From Lyngbya sp. HA4199-MV5 (GTDB taxonomy: Bacteria; Cyanobacteriota; Cyanobacteriia; Leptolyngbyales; Leptolyngbyaceae), in assembly GCA_019359375.1 (NCBI GenBank), contig JAHHHL010000009.1, forward strand, positions 62,001 to 126,000: a stretch of 64,000 nt of DNA. Direction: 5' to 3'. Made by a program: the position numbers and the translations under genes. Within the stretch, counting starts at the first letter, position 1. Every line of letters begins with the position of its first letter. Positions 19,714-29,955 of this stretch are shown in pieces. The notes beneath the pieces are model-generated. The model was not told where the DNA came from and made no database searches. It saw nothing but the letters and a program-made list of their open reading frames with translations.

Positions 19714-22700
19714 TCAAATATTATCGCAAATTTGACGTTCATCTTGGGTCAACTTAAGATTATTTTTTAGATAGAACTTTATCCAGTTGCAGCTCAATAT
19801 TATTGAATCAGCCAGATTTGAGTGGCTATTAATAGAGTCTAAATTCCATATTCTTATTGTTTTGTCATCACTTGCAGAAATTATCAAATTGTTTTTTCGA
19901 TTGAAGCTTACGCTATTTACTGAATTAGAATGCCCACTAATTTTTGTAATAAGTTTTCCATCCATGACTTTCCAAACGTTAATTCCTTGCTCTCCTCCAG
20001 AAGCCAGCATTTGACCATTTGAGCTAAAGCTGATGCTGTAAACTTTGCTTTTGTGCTGAAAAGTTCTTAATTCTTTACCATCAAAAATCCTCCACAACTT
20101 GACAGATGTATCCCAACTAGCAGAAGCGAGTATTTGACCATCAGGACTGAAGCTCACATCCTGAACTCGGTCTTTATGATAAAATATTTTTAGCAATTTG
20201 CCATCAGCAACTCTCCATAATCTAACTGTCTTGTCTGCGCTAGCGGAAGCAATCATCTGACCATCAGGACTAAAACTTACTCCGTACACTCGCTTAGACT
20301 GCTGAAAGCTTTTTAGAAGTTTTCCATCTGCTACACGCCAAAGCTTTACATGCTTATCCCAATCTCCTGTAGCAATTATTTTATTGTCGGAACTAAATTT
20401 AACATTCAAGATAGCAGTATCCTCTCTAAGAGGACGTGGATTTATTTCTTTGATCAGGTTCCCTTTAGTATCCCAAAGCCTGATAGTTTCACCTAAGCCA
20501 ACAGAAGCTATTGTTCTGCTGTCTGAACTAAATGTCACTCCTTGAACACCCTTTCCAGGATTATTACTACTTGATAATAGCTTGCCATCCTGATTCCAAA
20601 TTTTAATAGTGTCATCGAAACTGCCAGATGCAATAATTTTTCCGTCAGGACTAAAACTAGCATCGTTTACTTCTCTAGTGTGTCCCTCTAGACGATTGAC
20701 CTCTTGAGTTTCAGTAATGACTCTTTGAAGTTCACCTGGTGTTTCGTGCTGTCTTTCTCGCAATTGCTTTAAGACTTTTACAGTTGCTATAAGTGCTTTA
20801 AGTTGGTCATTTGTGCCAGCGACTGCCTCAGAATAAGCTATTAGTGCCTTAATTTCTTTTGCTTGTGCGTTTCGTTTTTCAGTTTGAGCCGATAGTGCCG
20901 ATAGGGTTGTTATGGCTGCCAGCACAACAAGTAATGCTCCTGCTACTGTGGCAATCCGAGTTTTTTGTTTCTCAGCTTTTACTCTTGCCACAGATTCATT
21001 AGATCTTTCTGCTTCCGCTTCGGCTCTTGCTTCGGCTTCAATTTTCTCCCCAATCTCTGCTAGCTCTCTTCCCTCTGCTTCTTCTCTCAACCTCCGCTCC
21101 TGCTCCAGTTGCGCCTGAAACTGTCGATCGCGCCTTCTCCTACTCTCCTCAATAAACTCCTGATCAACAGGCATCAGGCGGGGTTGTTTCTTTTCCATCC
21201 ATTCATCGATCGCGGCTAATCTGCCAGCATCGAGGAGGTAGTTTTCGGAGCGATCGTGGTCTTGCCATTCGTGGCGGTAGATTTCCAGGCGTTGTTGGAG
21301 GCGAATGTCGTCCCGGTTTTCGTCAATCCAGCCTTGAATAAGTTTGGATTCGGATAAGAGTGCCTCATGTGCTACTTCAACCGTTTTGTCATCGGCTACG
21401 AGGAGGCGTTGATAGATGAGGCTACCGATGATGCGATTGAGTTGTTCTTGTGAGGTGGCGATCGCGCGTAGGCGTTCCCAGTTTGCGCGTCGGCGAGTGA
21501 CTTCGCCGGCATCCCCAATCTGGACTAATTCGCTAATCAGGTCTCGGACAAAGGTTTGGTCGGTAGGAGAAAGGCTGGTGTAAAACTGGTCTGCCCAACG
21601 CTGTAAAGCACCTTTTACGCCGTCGATCGCGTTGTAGCTTTGAAGCGTCAGCAGTCGCGATCTGCCATCCGTTGAAATGCAATTGTCCCAAAGCTGCATT
21701 AGAGCATATTGCAACAGCGGCATTGCGCCCGGTTGGTTCACCACATCATTTACAATGCGCGATACCAGTCCTGGTTCAAAGCTTACTTCATGCAGTGCCG
21801 CTGGACAAATAATCGAATCCTCCAGTTCTGCCACCAGTTTGGCTTCAGTGAGAGGCGTGACCATATAGGTTGTCGGGGCGGTACTGTTGATCAGGTCAGC
21901 AGATTCTTGAAACTTGGCGCACCGATCGAGAAAATCGCCGCGCATGGCAACAATGATGCGAGTTTGCCTGGTAGGGTTGTTGGTTTCGTCGTTCAACCGC
22001 TTGATAAAGGTGCGCTGCTCTTCCTCATTGGGGCAGAGGGTAAACAGTTCCTCAAATTGATCGACAAACAGCACAACAGGCTTGTCGTTTGAGTGCAGTT
22101 GTTCCAGCGTCTGGGTTAGAACCTGGAGGGGATACTGTCCCGGTGTGATGATTTTGATCTGCCAGTCGTGACTACCGGGAAGACGATCGCCCTCCAGTTC
22201 AGGCAGCAGTCCCGCTTTGACCAGTGACGATTTGCCGCAGCCAGAGGGACCAATCACGGATAGGAAACGGTTTTTATCCAGGCGATCGAGCAATGCCCTT
22301 ACTGCCTGTCCGCGTCCAAAAAAGTAGTCTGCCTGATACTGCTCAAACGCTTTCAACCCCATATAAGGATTGGCAGGGTTGAATGTAGATTCCGGGGTTG
22401 GCACAGGTTGCCGTTGCTTGTAGCGCACCAGCGTAATGGAGCGTCCCCAGCCCATCCGCAGCGGTTCCTGGCGCGAGTTTTGCAGTTCATCCCCAATCAC
22501 GTCGAAGAGGCGATCGCCACTAATCCAACCGCTTCCCGACGTAACGCTAGCGGGAGAGAGTCCTTTCAGCACGGCAGCCGTGAGTAAGCTGTGGTGCTCA
22601 CCCTCGTAAGCCTTGCTAGAGCCGCGACAGGCGGTAATCAGGTAATAGTCACGCTCATAGCCAAAGGTAAAATCTCGCCGTACCATGTCGCTTTCGAGAA

Positions 22701-23181
22701 AGGCACCAGAGTTGCAGCAGTCTAAAATCACGACCAGACTGCTGAATTTGTGGTGATTGATGAGCTTGTTTAGATCAGCCAGAGAAATGCCGTTTTTTTC
22801 AGCGATGACTTGCCCTGCGGCATTCAATTCGACCTGGCAATCCGACGGCGCGAGATACCCTTCTGACGTGCCAGAGAGTGGCTGCACTTTGCTAAACCCG
22901 TGCCCGCTGTAATAAAGCAGCACTTCACTACCAGCCGCATCTTGTAGAAATTTTTGGAGTTCACGCACCAGAGTTTCGTTAGTCAGCGGTTTGCGAATGA
23001 CGTTGCCCAGATCTTTTTGTCCTGCTTCGCGCCGGAAGGGCAGCCGCATCACTTGATTAAATTCGCCGTATTGGTCGAGAATGTCTGCGATCGCGTTGGC
23101 ATTCTGAACGGGCGATTCTAAACTCTGGAAGGACGCGGTTGTATACTCAGCGATGCCAATAATCAGGGCGTAACGGGCCAT
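19714..23181 (-). CDS. Caspase-like peptidase (C14) + STAND-type P-loop NTPase + TM segment + WD40 repeats
   Basis: His/Cys dyad motifs LLYYSGHGF and VVILDCCNSGAF; Walker A SVIGPSGCGKSSLVKAG; Walker B-like PVVLFVDQFEELF; TM TRIATVAGALLVVLAAITTLSAL; at least six WD40 units (VNDASFSPDGKIIASGSFDDTIKIWN etc.). Confidence 0.92.
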   Translation of the reverse strand: MARYALIIGIAEYTTASFQSLESPVQNANAIADILDQYGEFNQVMRLPFRREAGQKDLGNVIRKPLTNETLVRELQKFLQDAAGSEVLLYYSGHGFSKVQPLSGTSEGYLAPSDCQVELNAAGQVIAEKNGISLADLNKLINHHKFSSLVVILDCCNSGAFLESDMVRRDFTFGYERDYYLITACRGSSKAYEGEHHSLLTAAVLKGLSPASVTSGSGWISGDRLFDVIGDELQNSRQEPLRMGWGRSITLVRYKQRQPVPTPESTFNPANPYMGLKAFEQYQADYFFGRGQAVRALLDRLDKNRFLSVIGPSGCGKSSLVKAGLLPELEGDRLPGSHDWQIKIITPGQYPLQVLTQTLEQLHSNDKPVVLFVDQFEELFTLCPNEEEQRTFIKRLNDETNNPTRQTRIIVAMRGDFLDRCAKFQESADLINSTAPTTYMVTPLTEAKLVAELEDSIICPAALHEVSFEPGLVSRIVNDVVNQPGAMPLLQYALMQLWDNCISTDGRSRLLTLQSYNAIDGVKGALQRWADQFYTSLSPTDQTFVRDLISELVQIGDAGEVTRRRANWERLRAIATSQEQLNRIIGSLIYQRLLVADDKTVEVAHEALLSESKLIQGWIDENRDDIRLQQRLEIYRHEWQDHDRSENYLLDAGRLAAIDEWMEKKQPRLMPVDQEFIEESRRRRDRQFQAQLEQERRLREEAEGRELAEIGEKIEAEARAEAEAERSNESVARVKAEKQKTRIATVAGALLVVLAAITTLSALSAQTEKRNAQAKEIKALIAYSEAVAGTNDQLKALIATVKVLKQLRERQHETPGELQRVITETQEVNRLEGHTREVNDASFSPDGKIIASGSFDDTIKIWNQDGKLLSSSNNPGKGVQGVTFSSDSRTIASVGLGETIRLWDTKGNLIKEINPRPLREDTAILNVKFSSDNKIIATGDWDKHVKLWRVADGKLLKSFQQSKRVYGVSFSPDGQMIASASADKTVRLWRVADGKLLKIFYHKDRVQDVSFSPDGQILASASWDTSVKLWRIFDGKELRTFQHKSKVYSISFSSNGQMLASGGEQGINVWKVMDGKLITKISGHSNSVNSVSFNRKNNLIISASDDKTIRIWNLDSINSHSNLADSIILSCNWIKFYLKNNLKLTQDERQICDNI

Positions 23182-23306
23182 GTTGGTAGATACAAGAGGA
23201 GCTTAAACACTTCTAAGCTACTCAGATATACTGAGAGCGTCCAGAAATCACATAAAAATTTGTTAAAGAGTAAAATTCGTCCTAACAAATTCTACTGAGG
23301 TAGCTA

Positions 23307-23672
23307 ATGTCTGATGTAAAGCGTTTCCAATTTGAGGAGAACGGTGAGGCATTCGAGATTTTTATTGAAGCAACATCATCGACGGACATTCCGGCGCGGG
23401 CGATCGATGATGACGATCCTGGCGGCATGGGCGTTGTCAATGATATCAGTGTCAGAATGCAACAAGCACAGAGCATGATTCGAGGCTACACGCTCTATGC
23501 ACTCAATGCCTTTAAGAATTTGGGTGATGCCAATGTGGAAGAAATCAGCCTGAAGTTTGGCTTGAAAATTGGCGGTAAAACGGGTATTCCTTACATCACA
23601 GAAGGGTCTGCCGATTGCAATCTCGAAGTTTCAGTGAAATGCTCCTTTCCGAGCAAAAATAATTCGCTTTGA
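23307..23672 (+). CDS. Trypco1 (trypsin-co-occurring domain 1 / CU044_2847-type) protein
   Basis: VKRFQFEENGEAFEIFIEA ... FKNLGDANVEEISLKFGLKIGGKTGIPYITEGSADCNLEVSVKCSF fits the Trypco1 pattern (LKFGLK...G......A.L.V...). Confidence 0.75.
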   Translation: MSDVKRFQFEENGEAFEIFIEATSSTDIPARAIDDDDPGGMGVVNDISVRMQQAQSMIRGYTLYALNAFKNLGDANVEEISLKFGLKIGGKTGIPYITEGSADCNLEVSVKCSFPSKNNSL

Positions 23673-23746
23673 AGAACACTGATCAACGCTTTGAAAGGCA
23701 GCAAAGAAGATCTACCGCTGTGTAGGGCATAAGGGCAAAGGTACTA

Positions 23747-24652
23747 TCATTTAACCGTTTGTGGCTGTGCGATCGAGAAGTTGGCAAAATCAATGGTAAC
23801 TTCTTTGGGCGTTGCCCAGGATGGATCATTGCCACCAAAGAATGTGGAGAAGAAAATGCCTTCAATCTTGAGTGTTTTGGTGGTACGAAATTGAAGGTTG
23901 TTTTGATCCAAGACTTTCTTTCCATCCAGCCACACTTGCAGGCGACCATTGTTCTTTTGAGGATCATTCAGGTCAACCTGTTGTTCTAAACGATGCCAGG
24001 TGCCGGGGGTAAAGACCCAGTTGCCACGCCCGATCGAGGTGCCATATTTAGCGCTGGTGGGTAAATAGGCATACACTTCTCCCTGTCCCCCTTTGCGCCA
24101 CATGAATCGGGTCGAAAAGCCGTTTGTGCCGTCGGGCTTTTTGCCACCGCTGGTTTCTGTGCCGCCAAAAAAGCCGGGTAGTTTGCCCCCTTTCACAAAG
24201 TTGAAATTTTTAGAGAAGCGCACGTCATAGCTGAGGCGTAAAGAGTCCTGGGGTGCAAACGGCAACGTTGTGTAAAATTGCGCTCCACCAAGCGGAGCAC
24301 CTGTTTTACGCTTCACGGCTGGACTGGCAGATCCGGCTGGATAACGCACTCTAAGAGCCGTTGAAAATTGAGGGTCTGCAATGGTGGCTGTATTCTGCCA
24401 ACCCCAATCACCTTGCTTGCGGATGTGCCATTGCGATCGCCAATTCGAGTCCGAAAAATTCCCTGCCCACAGACGTTTTCCAGCAGCCGAGCGTTCGCTT
24501 ATCTTTGATGGATCACTAGACTCCGATCGCACCAGTGGATCAACAGCCTCAGGAGCGGTCATGGAACTTAGCTGACGACAACTACTAACAATGTGAGTAG
24601 AACTTAGCAGCGCCAAGAGCCATAGACAAGCATGCACAAGGCTAGATTTCAT
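23747..24652 (-). CDS. Secreted polysaccharide lyase-like (alginate-lyase / PL14-like jelly-roll) protein
   Basis: Signal/lipoprotein-like N-terminus (LLALLSSTHIVSSC); YDVRFSKNFNFVKGGKLPGFFGG ... FSTRFMWRKGGQGEVYAYLP ... WHRLEQQVDLN ... GIFFSTFFGGNDPSWATPK. Confidence 0.75.
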   Translation of the reverse strand: MKSSLVHACLWLLALLSSTHIVSSCRQLSSMTAPEAVDPLVRSESSDPSKISERSAAGKRLWAGNFSDSNWRSQWHIRKQGDWGWQNTATIADPQFSTALRVRYPAGSASPAVKRKTGAPLGGAQFYTTLPFAPQDSLRLSYDVRFSKNFNFVKGGKLPGFFGGTETSGGKKPDGTNGFSTRFMWRKGGQGEVYAYLPTSAKYGTSIGRGNWVFTPGTWHRLEQQVDLNDPQKNNGRLQVWLDGKKVLDQNNLQFRTTKTLKIEGIFFSTFFGGNDPSWATPKEVTIDFANFSIAQPQTVK

Positions 24653-24833
24653 GGCTGATGCAAGGGATAGGGGTGCAAAAGAGCTTGAATTTGAACGTTG
24701 CGTCTCCTGCTCAGTAGCTGTGTTGACTCATTCGGTTACTCAAAAGAGGTGGCGCGTGACGCTGAAGTTTTTCTTTAATGGCGAAGCCCATACAGCACCC
24801 TACGCAGCTAATGTTTTGCATCATTACAAGTGG

Positions 24834-27008
24834 CTACTTTGCGCTGCGATCGAGTTCGCTACCAACGGCATCATTCATCACAATTTTACTGTGGTCAACC
24901 TCATCTTCTGCCGTGACGTATTGCGTGACCACATGCTGCGATCGCGTCAGCACAAACGGATAGCGAATGCCATGTTCTAAATGCAGGTTGCTAACCGTTG
25001 CTTGAGTCACATCATCTAAAATCAAACCATTGCTGGGTTGTTTCGCCAGGTCTGGTTTGGACGGGCTATAGCGCAATGTAAAGCCACTAATCTGTACGTC
25101 TTGAACGGGTTTTTGTTCTGGGTTTGCTGTTGTCTGGACATCCGCTACCAGCTCTGGCTGACCCGCCCTCAGCGCAGACACCATCAGCATAGCCGTATCA
25201 GCCGTAGCGTTAAAGTGAGCTTGCAGAATGGTTCGATTTACACCCTGCCCTTTGAGACGGAGATGACTGCGATCGAGGCTAAGCGGCTCAAACAAATCCA
25301 GTTCACCAATGGGAAGATTGATTTGAATGGTTTTGTCGAGGGGTTGGCGATCGATTAATGCCTGGAGAACAGCGGCATCATCGTTGCCATCACTGGGCAC
25401 AATACCGTGGTCAATGGCATCAATCTCTTGCACAACGGCTTGTTGGGCGGCAGTGAATTTTAGGTGTAACCCCTCTAAATCCCACAAAGGATTAAGGATG
25501 CCATTCAACCACAGCAGAAAGATGGCAAAACTAAACACCTGACTCGCCAGCAGAAAGCGAGAAATTCCCAGTTTCGCAAGGCGTTCTCTGCCCGTTCCTT
25601 CAGCCGAAAGACTCTGATTGTCTCGATTTGCCCATCGTTGTTTTGCCAGGTTCATCTGTGTCCAGATTTTGACCAATGATGAACTCCATTGCGTCACCAG
25701 CAAAATGGGTAAATGAATAGGTTTTGGATCAGCCGCTCTACCCTGAAAAAGCAGCAGCAGCATAAACGAGCGGCTAAACAAAATCCACGACGCAATAATG
25801 CCCGCTGCAATGAAATGACCTTGAAGGAGAGACAGGAGTAAACAGCTAGGGCTAATAAGCGATGTCCAAATACTAATGCGCTGATCGAGCAAGCCATACC
25901 AGAGGTAGTAACCCGTTACGTTGGGACCAAGCGCAAGGGCACGACTGTTGTTGCGGAGCATGTTGCCATACCACCGTCGCATATTGTCATAGGCACGATC
26001 GACCGCTGACCCCGAAAGCGTCTCAATAGAATAAACCAACGCATCGGGGACGTAAAGCATGTCGTAACCACGACGCAGCAGCCAAAACCAGGTACTTTTA
26101 TCATCACCAGACAGAAACTTAAAGCGCCCCCACAGCCAATCGTCCAGGCTATCGTTCTCTAACTGCTCACAGAAGGATGGTTGCAGCACGGCTTCTGACC
26201 GAAACAGTGAAAAGCGTCCGGTTAAACACATCACTTTCCCAGAAAGCGAATCGGCACACATTTGCTGGTGTCGTTGAGCAAACCGCATCTGAAACCATTC
26301 CGAAAACAGGTAAGAATCTTTCACGACAGGCAGTTCGTCGGTGGTAAGTGCTCCCAGGCGAGGAAACAACCGAAAGAAGGGCAAGCATTGACGCAGCACA
26401 CCAGGCGCTAATTCCGAATCACCATCCATGAGGGCAATGACAGTATCCGCAGGAAGATTGTGGCGAGCTAACGCGCGTAAGCCATCTGCCATCGCTTGGC
26501 GCTTGCCATCGTGTTGCACCATTTGAATCAGATGGATCGATCGCAACTCTGGATCTTCAGACTCCAACACCTGACGAATAAACGCGTTTTCTTCATCACT
26601 ACTGCTGTTTGTTAGTAGAACAATCGGCTGAGCCAGCGTTTTGGCTTCTTGCACGATCGCTCGAAAGACACGCTCGGTAATCCAGGGCTTCTCTTTATAC
26701 GTTGGCACCAGCAAGCATACGAGCGGAAGTTGCTCTACTGCAATGGCATCAGCGCGTCGCCGCCAGCGTGGAAACGTCCAATTTAAATAAAGGCGAGAGC
26801 GAATCCCTCTCAGTAAAAACAGGCTCCAGCGCCAGGTTCCGACAATACCAAGGCTAATGAGTGCAAAGACATCCCACACGGCAATGTGCTTTGAACTGTG
26901 AGCAAAATACAACAAAGCAAAGCCAAAAGCTGTAATGCTCAAACACGCAAACCAATTCAGTTGAGACGTTAGCGTTCTTTGAGGGGCAGAAGCACTGGCG
27001 ATGGGCAT
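24834..27008 (-). CDS. GT2-family processive glycosyltransferase, Alg8/mannuronan-synthase-like, with a C-terminal pectate-lyase-like beta-helix region
   Basis: LVPTYKEKPWITERVFRAI, IALMDGDSELAPG, DDKSTWFWLLRRGYDMLYVPDALVYSIE, NMRRWYGNMLRNNSRALALGP; C-terminus VPSDGNDDAAVLQALID...INLPIGELDLFEPLSLDRSHLRLKGQGVNRTILQ. Confidence 0.8.
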   Translation of the reverse strand: MPIASASAPQRTLTSQLNWFACLSITAFGFALLYFAHSSKHIAVWDVFALISLGIVGTWRWSLFLLRGIRSRLYLNWTFPRWRRRADAIAVEQLPLVCLLVPTYKEKPWITERVFRAIVQEAKTLAQPIVLLTNSSSDEENAFIRQVLESEDPELRSIHLIQMVQHDGKRQAMADGLRALARHNLPADTVIALMDGDSELAPGVLRQCLPFFRLFPRLGALTTDELPVVKDSYLFSEWFQMRFAQRHQQMCADSLSGKVMCLTGRFSLFRSEAVLQPSFCEQLENDSLDDWLWGRFKFLSGDDKSTWFWLLRRGYDMLYVPDALVYSIETLSGSAVDRAYDNMRRWYGNMLRNNSRALALGPNVTGYYLWYGLLDQRISIWTSLISPSCLLLSLLQGHFIAAGIIASWILFSRSFMLLLLFQGRAADPKPIHLPILLVTQWSSSLVKIWTQMNLAKQRWANRDNQSLSAEGTGRERLAKLGISRFLLASQVFSFAIFLLWLNGILNPLWDLEGLHLKFTAAQQAVVQEIDAIDHGIVPSDGNDDAAVLQALIDRQPLDKTIQINLPIGELDLFEPLSLDRSHLRLKGQGVNRTILQAHFNATADTAMLMVSALRAGQPELVADVQTTANPEQKPVQDVQISGFTLRYSPSKPDLAKQPSNGLILDDVTQATVSNLHLEHGIRYPFVLTRSQHVVTQYVTAEDEVDHSKIVMNDAVGSELDRSAK

Positions 27009-27115
27009 AGAACGTCACTCTTGCAATGAAAACGGTAAATCAATGCTCAACCAGGCACGATCGCTCGATCGACAGGCTGAGAACAGGCACCCAATGAACC
27101 TCGATCGCACCCTCT

Positions 27116-28387
27116 TTAGCGTGTGCCAAAGGTGATGCTTGCCGACTGACCAACCCCACAAAAGCGATGAGACTGCGCTTGCTGTTGGGATGGTGGAATT
27201 TTAACCGTGACCCTTACCAGCGGTTGATCGCTCAGGTAAGAAGGGGTTGCTGGCGTAATCGCCTGAGTTTGTTGCTTGATCGTTTCAATATTGCTGACCG
27301 ATTCAATGAGATCTACGTCTCCCGTCAAGGTTTTTGGATCACCCAACAATTGCACCCGCACGGGTTGCTGACGATCGATGCGGTTTGCCTGTTCTACACT
27401 CACCAGCATTTCAACCCAGAGCGCGTTGCAATCCAGCATGGTCAATAAAGTACCGGGACGATTTACCTGCTCACCCTGCTCTTGCTCGGTGCGATAAATC
27501 ACCCCACCAAACGGAGCCGTGATAGTCATATCTTTGCGAGCCGTATAAACAGCTTGAGCTTGAGCAAGGAGACTTTTCTTCGTAGCCAGTTGCGCTCCTA
27601 ATGTTTTGATCTGCGTTAATTGAGCTTGCATCGCCTGTGTCAAGCTGACCCGCTGATTCAACAAACGATCGGATGCTTTGAGGGCAGTCCCCGCTTTCAA
27701 GGCGGTGTGAGCTGTGCGAGCAGAATCTAAATCAGCCTGTGCCTGTCTAATTTCGGCTTCGCTTGACTGCCAAATTGCTTTTAATTGATCAACTTTTTGT
27801 TGAGTGATTGCACCTTCAGACACCAGTTGGCGATTACGTTGATAATCTAACCGTGCAGACTGAGCTTTTGCTTTTGCTTCATCTACCGCGGCTTGATAGC
27901 GACGCACATCATTGCCTGCCAGTTCAATATTGGCACCCTGAATCGATTGATCCTGAGTCTCCAAACCGCTTAGTTGCTGTTGCAGCAGAGCCAGTGCTTG
28001 CTGACTCGCCGCTAGCTGGGCAACCATCGCATTGATCTCACCTTGAAGTTGTAAAACTTGCTGACCTTCTTGAGGAGTGGGAGCAATACGAGCCAGCACT
28101 TGCCCTTGCTTAACCACCACTCCTGGCTGGGCGTAGAACTCTTTAATGGTGCCGTCGATCGGCGCTTGAAGCCGCACTGACCGAGCATTAATCAAACCGT
28201 TATCAATGGTCAAATGCGTCAAGCGATACCCAATCGAAGAAAGCCCAAACGCTACTGCTGTAGCACCTAAAGAGACCAATGCCAGCGTCAAAAACAACCG
28301 ACGTTTTTGAGACGGTCTTGGGACAACATCAAGGGGCACCCCGATCGTGCGGTCAGAATGAGATGGCTTAGCGGGAATTTCTAGCAT
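27116..28387 (-). CDS. HlyD/Alg44-like membrane-fusion (biotinyl-lipoyl-like) protein
   Basis: Single TM; SVRLQAPIDGTIKEFYAQPGVVVKQGQVLARI, long coiled coil, ITAPFGGVIYRTEQEQGEQVNRPGTLLTML. Confidence 0.88.
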   Translation of the reverse strand: MLEIPAKPSHSDRTIGVPLDVVPRPSQKRRLFLTLALVSLGATAVAFGLSSIGYRLTHLTIDNGLINARSVRLQAPIDGTIKEFYAQPGVVVKQGQVLARIAPTPQEGQQVLQLQGEINAMVAQLAASQQALALLQQQLSGLETQDQSIQGANIELAGNDVRRYQAAVDEAKAKAQSARLDYQRNRQLVSEGAITQQKVDQLKAIWQSSEAEIRQAQADLDSARTAHTALKAGTALKASDRLLNQRVSLTQAMQAQLTQIKTLGAQLATKKSLLAQAQAVYTARKDMTITAPFGGVIYRTEQEQGEQVNRPGTLLTMLDCNALWVEMLVSVEQANRIDRQQPVRVQLLGDPKTLTGDVDLIESVSNIETIKQQTQAITPATPSYLSDQPLVRVTVKIPPSQQQAQSHRFCGVGQSASITFGTR

Positions 28388-28899
28388 TCACGACGTTCTC
28401 CGCGTTAAAGCGTATACAAAAGTACAGAATTGCAAAGAGATAAATGCCGAAACATCGGCACGACATTGCTGTTGTATAACTCTTGCAGCCAAGCTTAAAC
28501 GTAGAAACTACTGAATTTATAAATTTATGATAAAACCTTCATGAAGCGAAAATAAATGGTCAGGAAAAATTATTCCGTTAACGCTTAATATCTGTTATAC
28601 TCTCTGCGCTTAAATGTAGCAAGGAAGACATCCAGTATCTGTAGTATTACTGGCACTTTGCCGTAATTGCTCTCATTGCCTGGTTCTGAATCCCAAAGAA
28701 GGTATACACCGTTGAACCGAGAGGATTTTGGGGCTGTATGATCGACCGCGGACGAGGAGCAGATGAAACGGATAGCGCCTAAATGCAACCGGACGTTAAC
28801 CCAAAATTTACCGTCTGCACTCTCTAGCTTTCGAGCCGTTGCCGATCGATAAACGCTACTCCACCTGTGTCGCGTTGGTAAAGCAACCAAGATCGTTGT

Positions 28900-29030
28900 C
28901 TAGGGCGTGTCATCAATTAGCTCCGAAACCTTGCAATATCAGCAGTGTCACGCCCGTCTCAACACACCAGGCTAGGGGCTGGAACCCTTGCTGCAAGCAA
29001 TGTGTAGTCGTAATTGATGACAGCCCCTAG
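28900..29030 (-). repeat. 131-bp MITE-like element, copy A (inverted orientation)
   Basis: CTAGGGCGTGTCATCAATTA...TAATTGATGACAGCCCCTAG. Confidence 0.85.
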
Positions 29031-29446
29031 CGTTAGAAAGCGCAATGGCAGGTAAGAAGTGCGCTGGCGTAGTCAAGCTTTCTTTACAACCCTCCTATGT
29101 GATTACTACCAGTTCATTCTCTGGTAAGAGGACGATGAGGCTCTGTACTGGCATGATTGAACGATGATACGCTGTGCAGGAGAAGCATTAAGGCTAAAGA
29201 GGATCAGGGCTGAAGAGGGGTTAACCTGCCTGATTATTGCTTTGTCAGATCAGTGTAGAGTAAAGATGTGTGTTCTTCCCAACATCGGCGCTCACCCTGT
29301 TGCATCCTTTCCTTGGGGTTTCGCTTCGCTTTTAGAGCGCTGAATTTAGTTTCTTAACGTTGACCAACGAGTTTGAAGAGGTTCCGATTTTGGGCACGTT
29401 ACTCGTGTAGTCGCCAACGGACGCTTCAATTTCCAGGAGGCAAACA

Positions 29447-29875
29447 ATGAATAAACTTTTTTCTACCTTTTTTCTCATGGCTGCTATGGTGATCGCTGCC
29501 CCAGCAAGCGCTGAAAACCCTAGCCACGTCAAACAGTTGCTTGAGACGCGATCGTGCGTTGGCTGTGATCTTTCAGGAGCCAACATACCCGCTGCCTATC
29601 TGGTGGGTGCCGACTTGAGGAAAGCCAACCTGCAAGGCGCAAATTTGACCGATGCCAATCTCGAAGGGGCTGATCTTACCAGCGCCAATCTGCAAAATGC
29701 CAATTTGACGAGAGCTTTTGCCAGCAATGTGAGTCTAAATCTGGCGAACTTGAAGAACGCCAACTTGAAGAACGCGAATGTCAGCAATGCCGAAACTACA
29801 GGTGCCCAAATGAATGGGGTTGATATTACGGGTGCGTTGGTAGAAGGCAGCGGTATCAGCGTTGGAGGAGATTGA
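29447..29875 (+). CDS. Secreted pentapeptide-repeat protein
   Basis: Signal peptide MNKLFSTFFLMAAMVIAAPASA; LLETRSCVGCDLSGANI...ADLRKANLQGANLTDANLEGADL. Confidence 0.9.
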   Translation: MNKLFSTFFLMAAMVIAAPASAENPSHVKQLLETRSCVGCDLSGANIPAAYLVGADLRKANLQGANLTDANLEGADLTSANLQNANLTRAFASNVSLNLANLKNANLKNANVSNAETTGAQMNGVDITGALVEGSGISVGGD

Positions 29876-29955
29876 GTCGGGTTTAGTTGCTGATTGTTCG
29901 TTGTTAGGGATTACGATCGCCCTTAATCAAACACAAGCAACGAATTGGAGCATTG

